Shown here piece by piece: positions 1-21,100 of a stretch of DNA of 64,000 bases. The notes below the pieces were generated by a model. That model was not told the origin of the DNA and searched no databases. It was given only the letters and a program-made list of their open reading frames with translations. This DNA is from Dromaius novaehollandiae. Lineage: Eukaryota > Chordata > Aves > Casuariiformes > Dromaiidae. Numbering within the stretch: the stretch's first letter is position 1; every line of letters starts with the position of its first letter. The position numbers were made by a program, and so were the translations under genes. The stretch is taken from contig NC_088112.1 in assembly GCF_036370855.1 (NCBI RefSeq), forward strand, positions 18,158,469 through 18,222,468, read 5' to 3'.

Positions 1-408
1 GAGACCCTGGGGGAAAAACACAGGAAGGATGGGAAACATTGAGTTGTGAATGCACAAGAGGTGGCATTATTGGCAACAGAGTGGAATAAGAAGTACATTA
101 GCACTTGTGGTTTTCCCATGTCTTAGGACAACAATCAATCCCTATCCACTGAGTTCTGGTAGAAGTTGCCTCATCATTGCTTAGTTTAATGGAACAGCTG
201 GCTAACTGTTTTTGTGTGTCTGTGTGTGGTTTCTTATATAATGCAGATATTAACGAAAAGAAGGTTAAAATGGAGATGTCTCATGTATCTGAAATATGTT
301 TCTCAGCAAATGATACGAATAGTGCTTTTTGCTTTTTTTAATGTGCTGTTAAACACTGAATTGTATGCTTAACTTTTAAAAAGGTATTTTACATGGTTTT
401 ATGAAGTG

Positions 409-458
409 GGTGGATATCTGCATTTCTGCAGTTGGTGGATATCTGCATTTCTGCAATT
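409..458. repeat. 25-bp unit tandemly duplicated
   Basis: A 25-base unit starting GGTGGATATCTG occupies 409-433 and is repeated at once at 434-458 with a single G-to-A difference near its end. It is a simple local duplication within the presumed 3' UTR. Confidence 0.9.
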
Positions 459-1649
459 AAATAAAAAAAAATTGGGACCTGGTTTTGCAAAGCACTAAGC
501 ACCCACATTACCCACTGAATTTCCAGATTAGACAAAAGAGGTAAAATGCTATTAGCTAGAAAGAGCTGGAGTCCTGGTGTGTTTGCTGGGTAGCTTCACA
601 GATGGCGTGAAGTTTTATAGAAAATTTCGTAACAAATTATTTGCAGGTTTTTTTCAGTATCTTACCAAAAAAAACCCAAAAATGTATTCAATAAGAAGAT
701 GGTTCAGCACAAAATATCACAGTTAAAGCTGATAATCAAACCTGAAACAAAGTCACCTGCTCTGTTGTATTCATTTACTTTGGACATACAAATCTTTTAA
801 AACTGGCATGTATTCTAGCATTTAGGTGCAATTTCTGAGGTTACATATTTTGAAAAACTGTAACTGCTGGTATTTAAAATCTAAATGAAAATCTGCCTTA
901 TTTATACAGTTTAGGAAAAGACATGCAATATGTGCATTATCTGTCCTTATTTGTTTGAAGTTATGCTGATAAGGCTTAATCCTCTACCACGTTATGCAAG
1001 TGTCCCTTATTTATGTGAGTGGTTGCATCACTTCAGTAAGACTGTTTGTAAGAGTAAGGGCTGCTCGCATGTATGTGTGCAGTTTGCACATCTTGCAAAA
1101 AATAGTTTGTTTGAATGTATTTACATGGTATTTTATACAAAGCTGACCCTCAATCTCTGTAAAATGTATCTTTAAAAATATAAATATATATATATACACA
1201 AATACAAAAAATGTACTTAACATCTTTATTTGCAAACTCTTTGCAATTTTTGATCATGTATGTGCCATGGAAAGTGTTCTATTTACTCATTTCTTTGGGG
1301 AACAACTGCTTTAAAAATGAAGGCATTATTGACAGTATTACTTATACATTGTTTTAACATGTAAAAATGGTATTAATTAGTACTGCATCATTTATTTCTA
1401 GTTTAAAGCTGTAATGGACAGTGCATAAGTTTGAGACCTCCAAAAACATGCTTCCTTGAGCTTTCATCTGTAATAAAAATGCATACTAGATTTTAAAAAA
1501 ATGGTCTCTCTGTACAGATTGCTTTTACAATTGTGTGAATATGTATAATGAATTCTGCATTTGTAACCCAAGAATGAACTTTCCAAATTGTAAATGTTCA
1601 GGTTCTTAGTATAAATAGCTACTAAATATCTTACTCGGCCAGAAGTTCA

Positions 1650-1655
1650 AATAAA
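1650..1655 (+). terminator. Poly(A) signal AATAAA
   Basis: Canonical hexamer followed by a T-rich stretch with GT dinucleotides around 1672-1695. It is the last strong plus-strand signal before the PHYKPL promoter. Confidence 0.5.
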
Positions 1656-1680
1656 GATTAACCCTTATTAACTTTTCCTC

Positions 1681-2780
1681 TGTCTTCTGTTACTTAAAAA
1701 CTGACTTTTATGTAACAAGTTTTACTTCCTAAGTTCAACATTGTTTTAAGTGCATGACAGTTTGTTTTTGGATCCTCCATATTACACAAAACTTAAATTG
1801 TTCCTATGCTTATCAAATAACTGCAACTAGAGATAATTATCAGTGACTGTATTTAGTCAGCACCAGTCTGTCAAGCATGTAGTTGAGAAAAGCTTGCTCC
1901 ATTTTTTAGAATGCTCTTAGCAGATGATGTCAGTTTAAAATAATGTATGTACTTGGGGGGGGGGGTGAATTTGCCTTCTTTCAGAATGAAGCTTGGTAAG
2001 TTTATGAACTGAGTTACAGGATATAACACCTGCAGTGGTGGAGGACCGGACCCATCCCAGGATGTCCCTTCTGGTTCTGTATCCTCCTGTTTTTCTTAGT
2101 GATTCCAATCCTGAACGGGAACACCGTTCCTGTTAGAGAACGACCACTGTAATTGCTGATGGTGCTTCCCCCTTTAATCCTAACCCAGTGCCCCTCCTAG
2201 GCTAGGTCTGCTCTTCTGTCCCCAGCCAAACACAGGAGTACGATGTAAAGGTCTCGTCAACTTTGGTTTGGATGGTGGAGTATGTGTTGAGCCATTAATA
2301 CAGCTGTGACAGGTAAGCCACCATCCTGAATTGTTTTCCAATGCAAAAGAAATATCTTCAATTAATAAATGCCTCAAAAGAACATCAGGGAGGTAAGGAG
2401 GTGAAGGGCCCTGAAAACGGTATCACCCAGAGAGGGATCTGGGGCCACATGCCACTGCCAGAGGTGCAATGGCACGTGCTGCAGCTTGTGCTCTGGTTTC
2501 ATGTGGTGACAGCAGCCATGCAGGACCCCAGCGGAAGCAGCCTCTTCCCCCAGTCTGTGCTACAGGGACTCTGAAGCAAAGCCGCTGATGCTAGAAGCAC
2601 AGAGTGCAGGCTCACAGGTGGAGGTGTCCTAAAGCACTGGTGAGTTACTGTCCTAGTCTTTGCAAAATTTGCTTGCTAAAGAGATGTGTGGGGTGTTTTG
2701 GGGAGCGGCAGGGAGGGCAAGGGCTGTTGGCTGTGATGAGGAAGGCGCACAGTTACTCTCCTGCTGTATATACCCCGGGC
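1681..2780. other. Intergenic spacer before PHYKPL
   Basis: About 1.1 kb with no gene I can recognise. It contains a run of G at 1955-1965 and moderately GC-rich unique sequence from about 2000 on. Short open frames here show no familiar protein. Confidence 0.6.
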
Positions 2781-2984
2781 AATGGTGGTGTTCCTAGGGG
2801 AGCCCCAGCCACTTGCCAAGGGAAGGCGCCTGGTGCCACGCTTCAAGCGCGGGGAGCCCGAGCGCGGCCGGCAGGGGGAGCCGCGGTGGCGGCGGGGCCC
2901 GGCTCCTCCCCGGCCGCCCTCGGAGGGAGGCGGCGCTGCCTCGCCCGCCCCGGCCCCGGCCCCAGCGAGGCGGCGAGAGCGGCC

Positions 2985-10842
<7,858 letters not shown>

Positions 10843-12490
10843 GCAGGTATTTGTCTATCTTTACTGTTTAGAAGTATTTAAAAAAGTTAGGGTTCCTAAA
10901 TTTTGCTTGTTTAGGCACTGTCACTGGCAGCAAAGCAGGACCAAGTTTCCCCAGAGATGCTCTTTTACATGAAATTGTTTGTGCCTCTAGATTGCTAGAA
11001 ATCCCAGCAAACTAAGATTTCTATATATCTGGCATTCACAGCTACTTTCTGTCATACAGTCTGACACCTCTATGTATTCATTTGAGTGCAAGTTTGGTCC
11101 AACATGTCCCAGAAATGCTTACTGGTAGCATGCTGTGCTTGTCTAGGAAGCTTTGATAGTGCAGTGTGCATGTCAAGGGTTACTATGTCAGCACATGCAC
11201 ACCAAGGCAAAAGTAAAGCTCTTACACTAGCTGGTCAGTGTCTTCAGTAACTTCAGACACAGTTGCAGCTTTATACAGTGCCCAGTTATAGTCAACAGGA
11301 TAACTACCTCTGAGCAAGCCTTCCCTTAACTCCCCTTAAGAAAATATGCTACAGCACTACCTTCTGCATGCCACCATTTGGGAACATCCACTTAAGCTAA
11401 GACAGTTTTATGAAGTGCTATGAACAGTACTTTTAGTACTGTAGCTCATGTTTTACTTGATATTTGACTCTGAAATTACATTGCCTTCTCTTCTCTCAAG
11501 CCTTTTCCTTTTAACTACTTCATAGGATCATTTCAGGTTCATGGCTGTTATTGTTAACCCTATACTCAAAAGTTCATTTGGGCATCAGTAAGACTCAGCC
11601 CTTAAGAAGCTTTCCAAACCTTGCAACTCCTAATATCTATTGAGGACCCTCTGTAGTTTGCTCACAGAGAACATCTAGGTGCTACTCATTTTGCCAGACA
11701 TTTGGAGTGTACACTTACAGTTAAGTTTTTGCTTGTAATTCCTCATGAACACAACTCAATACAACACACTTCAGTGCACCTTTAACCTACTCTGATTAAA
11801 AGATAACTAGATGTGTTTTTAACCAAGTGCCCAGTAAAGCTCTGGCACCCGAGTATGAACATACCTAATGTAATCACTAAGAATCCTATGGCCTTAACCC
11901 CACACCAGATTCACAACACTGTCCCTGACCTAAAAGAAAACATGCTTCTATTTCAGGGCAATAGTAACACCTCATAGCAGGCACAAGAAAAATGTGTTAA
12001 TATTTTATTTAGCAGGTTAATGGCAAGACATACAGCTGTTTGTACTACTTAGTCTTGAGAACAGAAAGATTAGTCACCAGTGGCATTTAACTCATTGAGG
12101 CCTAATGACTTGATGCATGTTTTTCAATCTAAACTAAGCAAGAAAAATGCCTTGTTCTACATGAAATCAAGAATGCAAAATGCCTCTTAGTAAATGCAGT
12201 ACTAACAACTGACACTTACATAATATGTAAGTGAAAGTGAGGCAATGAAGTAGCTTCCTTTTTAATTATGCTTTTACAAGAAAACATGTTTTCTTTCTGT
12301 AGGTTTCAAGATCTACTTCCATTCAAGATATACTACTAAGAAACATTTTTCTACTGTAATAATGCACGTTTAACCAGTCTAGCATGTCTTAAACCAGAAA
12401 AGTTACCTTTGGTTTTGTTATTTTCAGTTATCTTGTTATTGGTAAAAGCTTCAGGAGAAATAAATCTTACAATGGCTTGTTTCAACTGTG
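10843..12490 (+). other. PHYKPL: PHYKPL 3' UTR region
   Basis: AT-rich sequence after the TGA, with no further coding exon. The best poly(A) signal is AATAAA at 12459-12464. A shorter 3' UTR cannot be excluded, since weaker ATTAAA variants occur earlier. An AATAAA reading on the other strand at 12004-12009 means very long HNRNPAB transcripts could end inside this region. Confidence 0.45.
12459..12464 (+). terminator. PHYKPL: Candidate PHYKPL poly(A) signal
   Basis: AATAAA followed by a TGGCTTGTTT stretch about 10-25 bases downstream, a reasonable GT-rich element. Confidence 0.4.
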
Positions 12491-14550
12491 GCAGAAGTGA
12501 GGGATTACCTTTTATTTAACATCCTATCTAAAACTGGTTATCAAGGAATCTATTTTCTAAATTCATACTATTTCAAGTTATGACTGTTTGAAAATTAAGA
12601 TAAGCCAGAAGGTACTCCTGTTTTTGTCATCTGCTGCTGCCTATGCAAACTCCATTCTAGCTGTCTGTGCACTCAGTCCTTCCCTGGCTCCTCTGACTAG
12701 TTTCAGAAGCTAGTTCCATGCTAATGAGGTCCTAGCAGCACTACCTTCAGCAAGAAACCTCAAATGGCAGATTAAGTCACAAACTTCAGTCTCAAATTCA
12801 CAACAAAGAGGAAGACAGCTGAGGGCAGGAAGGCTCTCAAACCTGTTCTTAGGAAATCCTGTCCTCAAGAAATATCCAAGTAGGATTAGCGAGATAGAGC
12901 ATGCTACAGCAATGAGAAAAAACTTATGTACAAGCCTGTTTTCACCAGGTAATTAGATATGCTTTGCATCAGACTTTTCACACGAAGGGAAAGCCAGCTC
13001 TGCAACAACATGCTCGTACTCTCAGTTTCTGCTTAAGGCCATATCACCTGTAAAGGAAGCCTTACCCGAGGACCTACTTCCAGAAAGACCCAACAGGCAG
13101 CCAGCTAACAAGCTGCTGTCAACACATTAGCCAGAAATGCTGCAGTACTACAGTGCTGGTAGATTTTTATGCATATTTCCCTTTAGAGGGCAACTGCCTG
13201 CTAGAAAAATATTCTGCTGCCTCTTAGTTCACAAGAGAACAAGTAACAGGATGCAATAGTTAAACATTCCAATTTTAAATCTTCAGCTTTGAGACAGTAA
13301 TACTTTTAAGTACTGTACTCATTTGTTTTAATGGACTGCAGTTTTGCATTTTCTTTTTTAAGTTGGACATTAGGTTACATATTCCAACTGCAAAACTGTC
13401 ATGTCAACTCTGACTGAAGCAGATTTTAAATCTTGTTTATACTCAAGAGTATAAACTCCTGTATATACAGACAAGTCTCATGAATTTCTAACTTTACAGC
13501 AAGTTTGTTTTTCTCAAGGACAGCCAGTAGGGAGCAGCATATTATAATCCCTGCAGCAATAGCTGCATCCCTTGTAAGATAAAAAAAGTTGAAAAGATCA
13601 CTAGTAACACCCATTTTCTTAGTTACTTAGTTTACTTCCAACTTATGATTCCTGTTTGTTCAAACAGCATTTATTACAAGAAAAAAAAGTTATATTTTAG
13701 CTTTAAAAGGGAAATAGACTCAAACTGATTACTGCAACAAAGATTAGAAGTTTACTTTGGGCAGCAGCACTTGAAGTATTTATGAAACTAAGTTTGGGAG
13801 GAACAATTCTGCAGCAAGATAGACAAGTTACATAAGTTATTTCCTAAAAATAGTGAAAAACTAGTCAGAAAAGGAGACCATATTTCTAGCTGGTCACTTA
13901 TCTTCAAAGAAAGAGCCACATCTTTAGAGGTGGCTTTGTTGTTTTCCCTCCCACAACCTTAGTTGAAGTTCTTCAGCCTTTTTTTGGTATACAAAAAGGC
14001 TGCAAAGTTCAGGCTTTGGATTGGTAATATTATTTCTGTCCAGCCTGTCTTTCAGGGCAGGTATACAACTCTATTAAGAACATGTGTAAATCCCTCAGAC
14101 TTTAAACAGTAAAACATGAAGCAAGTGCAGCTAGCTCTTTACACACCTCTTAGCTTCCTCCTGCAAGACTGTCTAGACTCCCAAGCCCTACCTCAAACAT
14201 ATGCCTCTGGTTCTACCTACAAGAGCCACACAACACAGACACTAATAGAGTTATGCTAAGCCACTGCACTGGCCTAGAACACGAGCCAACATCACTCCAG
14301 CACAGCCTCCACAACAGCAGGGGAATTCCACCCAAGCTCTACTCTGTAGCCTCCAGGCAGCAGCGACCGCAGTTTTTAGCTGCCCCTTATCTGCAAGCAA
14401 GCACAACTACCAATACAGCCCTCTAGTTTAAGAGCATTGAAGCCCAGCTTTTCATCTAGCAAGGTACTGCTGTGAACTAAGTTCTGGGAACAAAGTACTG
14501 GCATTTTACTAGTACATAAGCTGAAGAATGGCACAAGACACTAGATTACG
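12491..14550. other. Spacer between convergent PHYKPL and HNRNPAB
   Basis: About 2 kb of AT-rich unique-looking sequence between the two 3' ends. I see no coding exon or structured RNA. It may be 3' UTR of either gene if longer transcripts are made. In human the two genes also converge, and their transcripts overlap. Confidence 0.55.
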
Positions 14551-15133
14551 CCTTTTTTATTTCAAAAGCTAGGATAGCTTCAATATCCATGTCATGGTGA
14601 ATCAGAACACATGTAAAATACCTTACAATACATTAGATTCCAAAAAGGTACCAAAAAGTACAGTAAAATTAACACTTCCATTACAGGAAATGTATGACAC
14701 AAAAACAATACAAAATAAAAAGGTGGAAAGTGACACTGGTTCCCTAAGATGCATCTCATTCTGTACAACTGGAGTAATGCAGAGTCCATAGTTAACTCCA
14801 AGAGGCAGTCCCTAGATGCAGAGCTGCAGCTTTAAGCAGACCCTCAAAATCAGTTTCAGTTTAACCTATTAATAAAATCATTAATTAATATCTTCAGCAA
14901 GGCTGAAATTTACACACCACACTGTCTAGACAACTAGTATCTGTAAGTATTAAACATGTAAAACATTTCCAGGGAGCTCTTCCAAGTAAGATGCACATTT
15001 AACAGGCCATAGAAATTTATTGTAAAGTTAAATTTGGTACAGAACTGAAATATCCATCTACAGCATTGTATACAAAACCTATGCAGTCATTTTCCAAAAG
15101 AGACCATGCCACTGCATACCTGAATAAGTTTGA
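14540..15133 (-). other. HNRNPAB: HNRNPAB 3' UTR
   Basis: Starts right after the TGA at 15134-15136 (minus strand) and runs to lower coordinates. There are two minus-strand AATAAA hexamers, at 15016-15021 and 14556-14561. The distal one gives a 3' UTR of roughly 600 nt and has a TGTCTTGTG element just downstream, so it is the better main site. Confidence 0.6.
14556..14561 (-). terminator. HNRNPAB: Distal HNRNPAB poly(A) signal
   Basis: AATAAA on the minus strand with a GT-rich downstream element. The proximal alternative is the minus-strand AATAAA at 15016-15021. Confidence 0.5.
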
Positions 15134-18100
15134 TCAATATGGCTTGTAGTTATTCTGATGGCCACCACGTCTTGGTGTCTTCCCATAATTTGCACTGCCT
15201 TGACCTATGAACAAGAGAACAAATGCATTAAACTGCTAATTAGTTATGTTTGCTGATACCCAATACAGTTCTCTTTACTTACTGTAATCATAGCCTGGTC
15301 CATATCCATAATACCCATATCCTGAATAATCATAGCCTCCATAGCCACCATAACCTTGCTGATAGCCGTATCCTTGATTCCCATAACCCTGGTTCCAGTA
15401 ATTGCCATAACCTTGATTCCAATTTTGACTTTGAGCTATAGAAGGGAAAACCATCCACAAAATCCCATTTTAGTACACACAGCTTATTTTTAAAGTGTCC
15501 ATACTAAAGTAGTGCGTGTAGTACTTACCACCGCCTCTTCCACCTCTGCCTCTTCCTCCATAGCTACCTCTTCCTCCACCACTACTGAACTGTTGCTGCT
15601 GGTATACTTCTTTTGGCTGTGCTACCTTAATCTCACACTGAAAATAAAAACCAAGGAAGAGTATGTATATTGTCTTATAGCAGCACTGCCCAACCTAACC
15701 CTCTAGGAAAGCCAGAAAAGTTAATCTAGAGGCAAAGGAGGTGTACATGCTGTGCTCCCTGCCACGTGACCAGGACTACTGCACATCCAAAAGCATCTGA
15801 TTTATTGTGCTGCCCGGGCAAAGGTAAGTCACAATTAGCTGTTCCAAGAAGGCCACTGCTTTCAGAGCACTTTATACTGCCTATTCTCTACCTACCACCA
15901 GCTTCCCCATGGAAGAGGTAGTGCCTCACCTAGCCACTACTATTCATGCAGTAGCAGCTGCCTTCTATCCTGCAGAAGCTCTCAGACCACTTCACCTGAC
16001 CTATACTAACTGAAGAGCAGCTGAGAGCAAGGCTGAGAAGTAAGCCAAAATGAGTTTTCCAGGCAGCCTTCCTATGGCCTGGACACTGCACATCTGTGTT
16101 GCACTGTGAAGCGTATTTACCAACACTTCAAAGTATCACCTATCCAGTATTAAGGCCACTGAAAAAACAACTAGAATTGAACTGCAGCTTAGGAACTTGT
16201 CTTCGAAATGTCAAACTGTCAGCCAGCTTCTACTTCCTGAATCTGTGCAAGATCCAAGATGAAAAACTACTGTTATTGTTAACAGAACACCTCCCTGTGC
16301 TGGCAGCACCTACACAAACCTGGAGTTCCCCATGCAGAGGTTCCAGGTAATCTACCATTTTCTTTTTTTGAAATCACCATGACAAAAATAAGCCATAATT
16401 ACAAGATACAGATATCATTTCTCAGCTCCATGAGCTTTCATCTCTTCTGAAAACAAACTTCATTGCTAACTGCAGTGTCATGATAGCATTAATCAATGCA
16501 TTAAGTTTGCCAATGTTTACTCTGTGCTGTGTCAAGACCAGTTTTAAACCAAGGGCAAGCTAAGTCACTGTGTCAGGCAATATAAACAGGTCTAATGGGG
16601 CTTTGAAGTTGCAGTATGTGGCTGGCACTGGCCATAGACCAAGAGAAAAGGGTGCATCCAGCCAGCACTCATCCTTTGCCTCCAGTCCTCTCTTCGTTAA
16701 TGTGACACCTGAGCCTCTAGGGCCTATGGACTGCTGTACACTTATTAGCTATTCTGCCAGATCACCACTGTCAGCTGTTCAGACCCTCTCCCACCACTTT
16801 TACGGTGGTTCAGATCACAATGGTCTTGCTTGCCTCACTTCCAAAGGCACCTACAGAGACTGGGTACAAGTGACAATAAGCATGCAGTTTCTCTGTGGTT
16901 CTTGTTAGCACCAGTGAGCATGGAATTTACACAAGTGCTCTATGCTGAAAATCAGTGTTTATCTGCTGGAATGGCTTACACTGCTATACTGGCACACATA
17001 GGAAAACTGGCTTGTTCATGTCTTTCACCACAGTGCTATTAGATCCTTTACATATGGAAAAAGCCTAACATTCAGCAAACATCAAAGCCACAAATATGGG
17101 CAAAGAACCTTGGCAGGCTCTATGAACTGAGCTTATGGCAAAAAGCCTGTTGTAAACAGCAAGCTGTCCTTATTGTAATTTGGGTACCTTGAAATCAGAG
17201 GTCTACAAAATCCTTCTCAGATTACAGATGTAGTGGTATTATGCTTAAAAACTTGGTCAAATATCTACAAGTCAAAGTTTCTACCTTGCTTCCACTGACG
17301 TTATGGAATTTCTTCTCCAAGATCTTCTTCACTGGATCTTCTTCCTTGAAAGTGATGAACACAAAGCCCCTCCTCTTGTTGGTCTTTGGATCCATGGGAA
17401 GTTCAATTGCTTCAATCTGAAGACATGAAATATTACTTCAGACTCATACTTTAGCACAGTAAAGTACAAAACATTTGGGACAGTAAAACTGAAACTAAGT
17501 TTCACATCTACGCATATTATGTAATATCAAAGTTAAATATTCTTTCATATAGTATCCCTAGCTTTCAGACCAGAGGTTTCAAGCTTACAGTGTTTTAACT
17601 CAGTCCACTTAATCTTATGTTAACACAGACATGGTATCTAACTAGCAGTGCAAGCATTTTGTGTTATTACACTGCTTTACATGCTTTCAAGATGAGAAAC
17701 CTCTTGGTCAGTTATGAAAGACTTGATGTATCTGAACAGTTAAGGTACTCTGGAACTTGCAAATGATTTCACTAACTTGCATGAGAGACTACTCTATTTT
17801 GGTGGTTACTAAGATAATGTTACACACCTCTCCAAACTCTCCAAAGTATTCCCTGATTTTCTCTTCTGTGGCTTCTGGGTTAAGTCCACCAACGAATATT
17901 TTCTTCACTGGATCCTTTTTCATTGCCATGGCCTTCTTGGGGTCAATTAATCGTCCGTCTAGCCTGTGTTCTTTCTGTTCCAGAACCTGAAAGACAGTTT
18001 GGTAAGATTAACTCATCTGAAAAGTTTCACTACAAATTAAGAATCTGAAATATAAATCTTAAAAATCACCTTTTCAACACTCCCAGGTTCTTTGAAGAGA

Positions 18101-21100
18101 ATAAATCCAAAGCCTCTGGATCTTCCTGTGTTAGGGTCCATCTTTATCGTACAGTCGGTTACCTCACCAAATTTGGTGAAGTAATCTTTCAAGTCTTTTT
18201 TGCTTGTATCCCAACTGAGGCCGCCAACGAACATTTTCCTGAAATTTCAAGGAGGTAAGAGCTAGTTAGGTACAGGAAATACTACAGAAAAAGCACATTC
18301 AGCAAGATGCTCATACACATCCCAGGCATTGTCAGAAACAGGACCAGCTGTAAAGGTTAAGTAATTTTGCATTCTGTCAAAAGCTAGCAATGCTACAGGA
18401 CTGCACAAGGCTTTTTTCCTCTTTTCAAAGGAATGATACATTGCACCCTTCAGTTTACTACAGACTTAAGGAACACAGTAAAATTTGCCTAAAATATTCC
18501 CCATCAGTAACTTATGTTCTTTCAACAGTATTTGCATAGTATTGATTATCAAGTACTGCCAATTCAGGCTTTGGAAAAAAACCTAGGGTCATTCTACTGC
18601 TTTGAAAGCATTCAGGCTACAGAAGGGCAGCAAAAGCAAAATACTTCATCACTATTACTATTTGGACAAATGGTTATGAAAATTGTAATTTCCAAAACCA
18701 TTTGCAGAATTTAAATCAGGTATCTGTCACCCCTAAGAACAGTCTCCTACAACTGCTGGAACTTTGGACCTGCCTGTAACCAGCAGGTTATGCACTTCTT
18801 CCTGCTTAGTTACTGAAACTCATTGTATTTCACCAGTACTATAAATTCAGACTATTAGTCTTTACTTTTATAAAAGGCCACTCTACAGTACTTCCCTGCC
18901 CACCTTCCCTACACAGAATAGCCTCCAGAGCACCTCAGAAGACGAAATAGCAGTGAAATATGCAATACAGAAGCAAAGCTAATAAACAACAACAAAAAAA
19001 TCAACCAGTAAACCATTTTTCAAATGCCTCCTTTTTTCAAATGAAAACATTAATAACATGACTATTTTCTATTTTCAGAGTTTCCAAGGTAACAAACTAA
19101 GCTTTCTAAAAGCATTTAAGCCTTTTTATCTAACTATAGACTATATCAGAGTTGTTTTTACTCTGTTTAGAGGCAACCTGAATTTGGCACTAGGAACTAG
19201 CAACACTGTAGAAAGTAAAATACTCCTAAAGAAAATTGGCTTTTGGTGTTAATGTGTAACTTTGATTTGCTAAAGTTAGCATCCATTTATGTTCAAAAGG
19301 CAACATGAGAAAACTACATAGGTGCTATTTTTTTTCTAAATTTTTCCTTCTACTGAAGGAAACCTCTTCCAGGCTAAACCTGGAATTTTTCAGAAGATGA
19401 AGCTGTGCACTCTTAACAGACAGGGGTCTCACCAAAGTGCATGCTTTTTTTTTTTTTAATAACCATTACAATAGAGCTTTACAGAGATTTTACACAATGT
19501 TTACTAAAGCTTTCAACAATGGGTGAAAGCAAAGTAACTTGATGGCTTCATTCTCATTGGAATACCTTACTGATCAAGAAGAATTTTTCAAGACTGCTAT
19601 GATCTGTACAGACTGATGATAGTTATGCATAACATACCCCAGCATCATTGACTGCAGTTAGAGTGATCAAGAGAAATCCCATGGTGGTAGCATGTTTTGG
19701 TTTCTTTTTTTTTTTTTTTTGGGGGGGGGGGGGGAAGGAATTTGTCTGCAGGTTAATTCTGAACTAAGGATGGGGGCTACAGTACACACGTAGATATTGC
19801 CATATGCTAAAATCACCTCTTACCAAAGCAGTAGATACTACACTTTGTAGCTTATAATCCTTTGTTTTGTAACCCTTGTGATCAATACCCGGGTATACTT
19901 AATTAAATAACCCATGGTAGAGCTTTCAAAATTAAGGCTAAGATCATCTTAGAAGTTACTTGGTAGCTTCCCCTTCAGAAGGCCACACTAATTGGAAAAA
20001 TGCAAACTTAACACATACTCCACTTTTTTTCCCTCACTGTATTAGCGCTCATAAAGCAAGGTGTGTTTCAGCTATTAACAAAATATGTAAAGTTGGTGCC
20101 TCAGACTGCACTTATTTAAAATGTAAAGTTTCACACAGATGAATGCCTATAACTTATTTTCTTAGAAGTTGCCTTTCACACAGATTTTGGGTCAAAATTT
20201 GTCACCTATATGTGAAGAAGGGGAAAAATATACCTTTTCAGAGCAGAATATTAAGAAAACAAAAAGAAGCAAGAAACTTGTACAGAGCTCACAGGCCTAG
20301 TTCTCAATCCTTCTGGCGTCTGCAGAAGACATGCTGTCTGAGCTCATGCAAAGTCTGCAAGTCTTGCTTCTTCTCTTAAAGCTAAAGTCTATCATTCTAC
20401 TGTGGCTAGAGCTTTCTGTTTTAACCTGAGGCAGACAGCCCTTTGGTTTACAGCACCATGATAACAGTTCAAATTAAGGAGTTCGAATTAAATACATGGG
20501 GTCACTCGAATCACAAAGACTACCTGAGAAACAGGAAGGTTTTTCTTTTTTTTTCCTATCCTCTAAGTCAAGCATATATATTCATAAATATATATTCATA
20601 AAAAAGACTAAACGGATCAGCTATGACAAGAAATAATTCATTTGCACATAAGGATACACCTACTGAAGTACAGAGAAACAGCCTCGAGTCCTCTAAATAA
20701 CACTTAGGAAATAAGCCTTTTTCTGACAATGCCGCAAGGAGTATACTAAAATCACTCTTACTATTTTAGACACATTGCACACCGTCTCAATCATACTGTT
20801 TTTCCTTTACTCTCTCCAAAAACACCGAGTCTACCAGGGGCTTCCAAACACCAGGATGGCTCTTTCATACGTATTAACAAAACAGGCTCGCGTTGACACC
20901 AACGCCAGTGCTGATCGGGCATGCAATCGCTAGAAAGTTTGAGCCAGCCCCCACTCCCGACAGAAAGCAACTCCTTCCCCCCGCTCCCTCCGTCGAAAAG
21001 GGAAAACAAAAGCGGGGAGCGCGGGGACGCGCGGAGGCAAATCCCCTTCCATTTTACAGCGTGAGACGGCAACAAACCCGCTCCCCCGCCCCTCCCCCAG

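Larger units (their letters stand above)
1..1680 (+). other. Probable 3' UTR of an upstream plus-strand gene
   Basis: The stretch is AT-rich with no credible coding exon. It ends in AATAAA at 1650-1655, followed about 20 bases later by a T/GT-rich stretch, which is the usual layout of a cleavage site; a second AATAAA lies at 1472-1477. The plus orientation is inferred only from these signals. In human the gene upstream of PHYKPL in the same orientation is COL23A1, so its 3' UTR is the natural guess, but no coding sequence is present to confirm it. Confidence 0.4.

Noticed and set aside
409-458. CRISPR-like repeat
   Set aside because: Only two adjacent copies, no spacer, and a eukaryotic genome.
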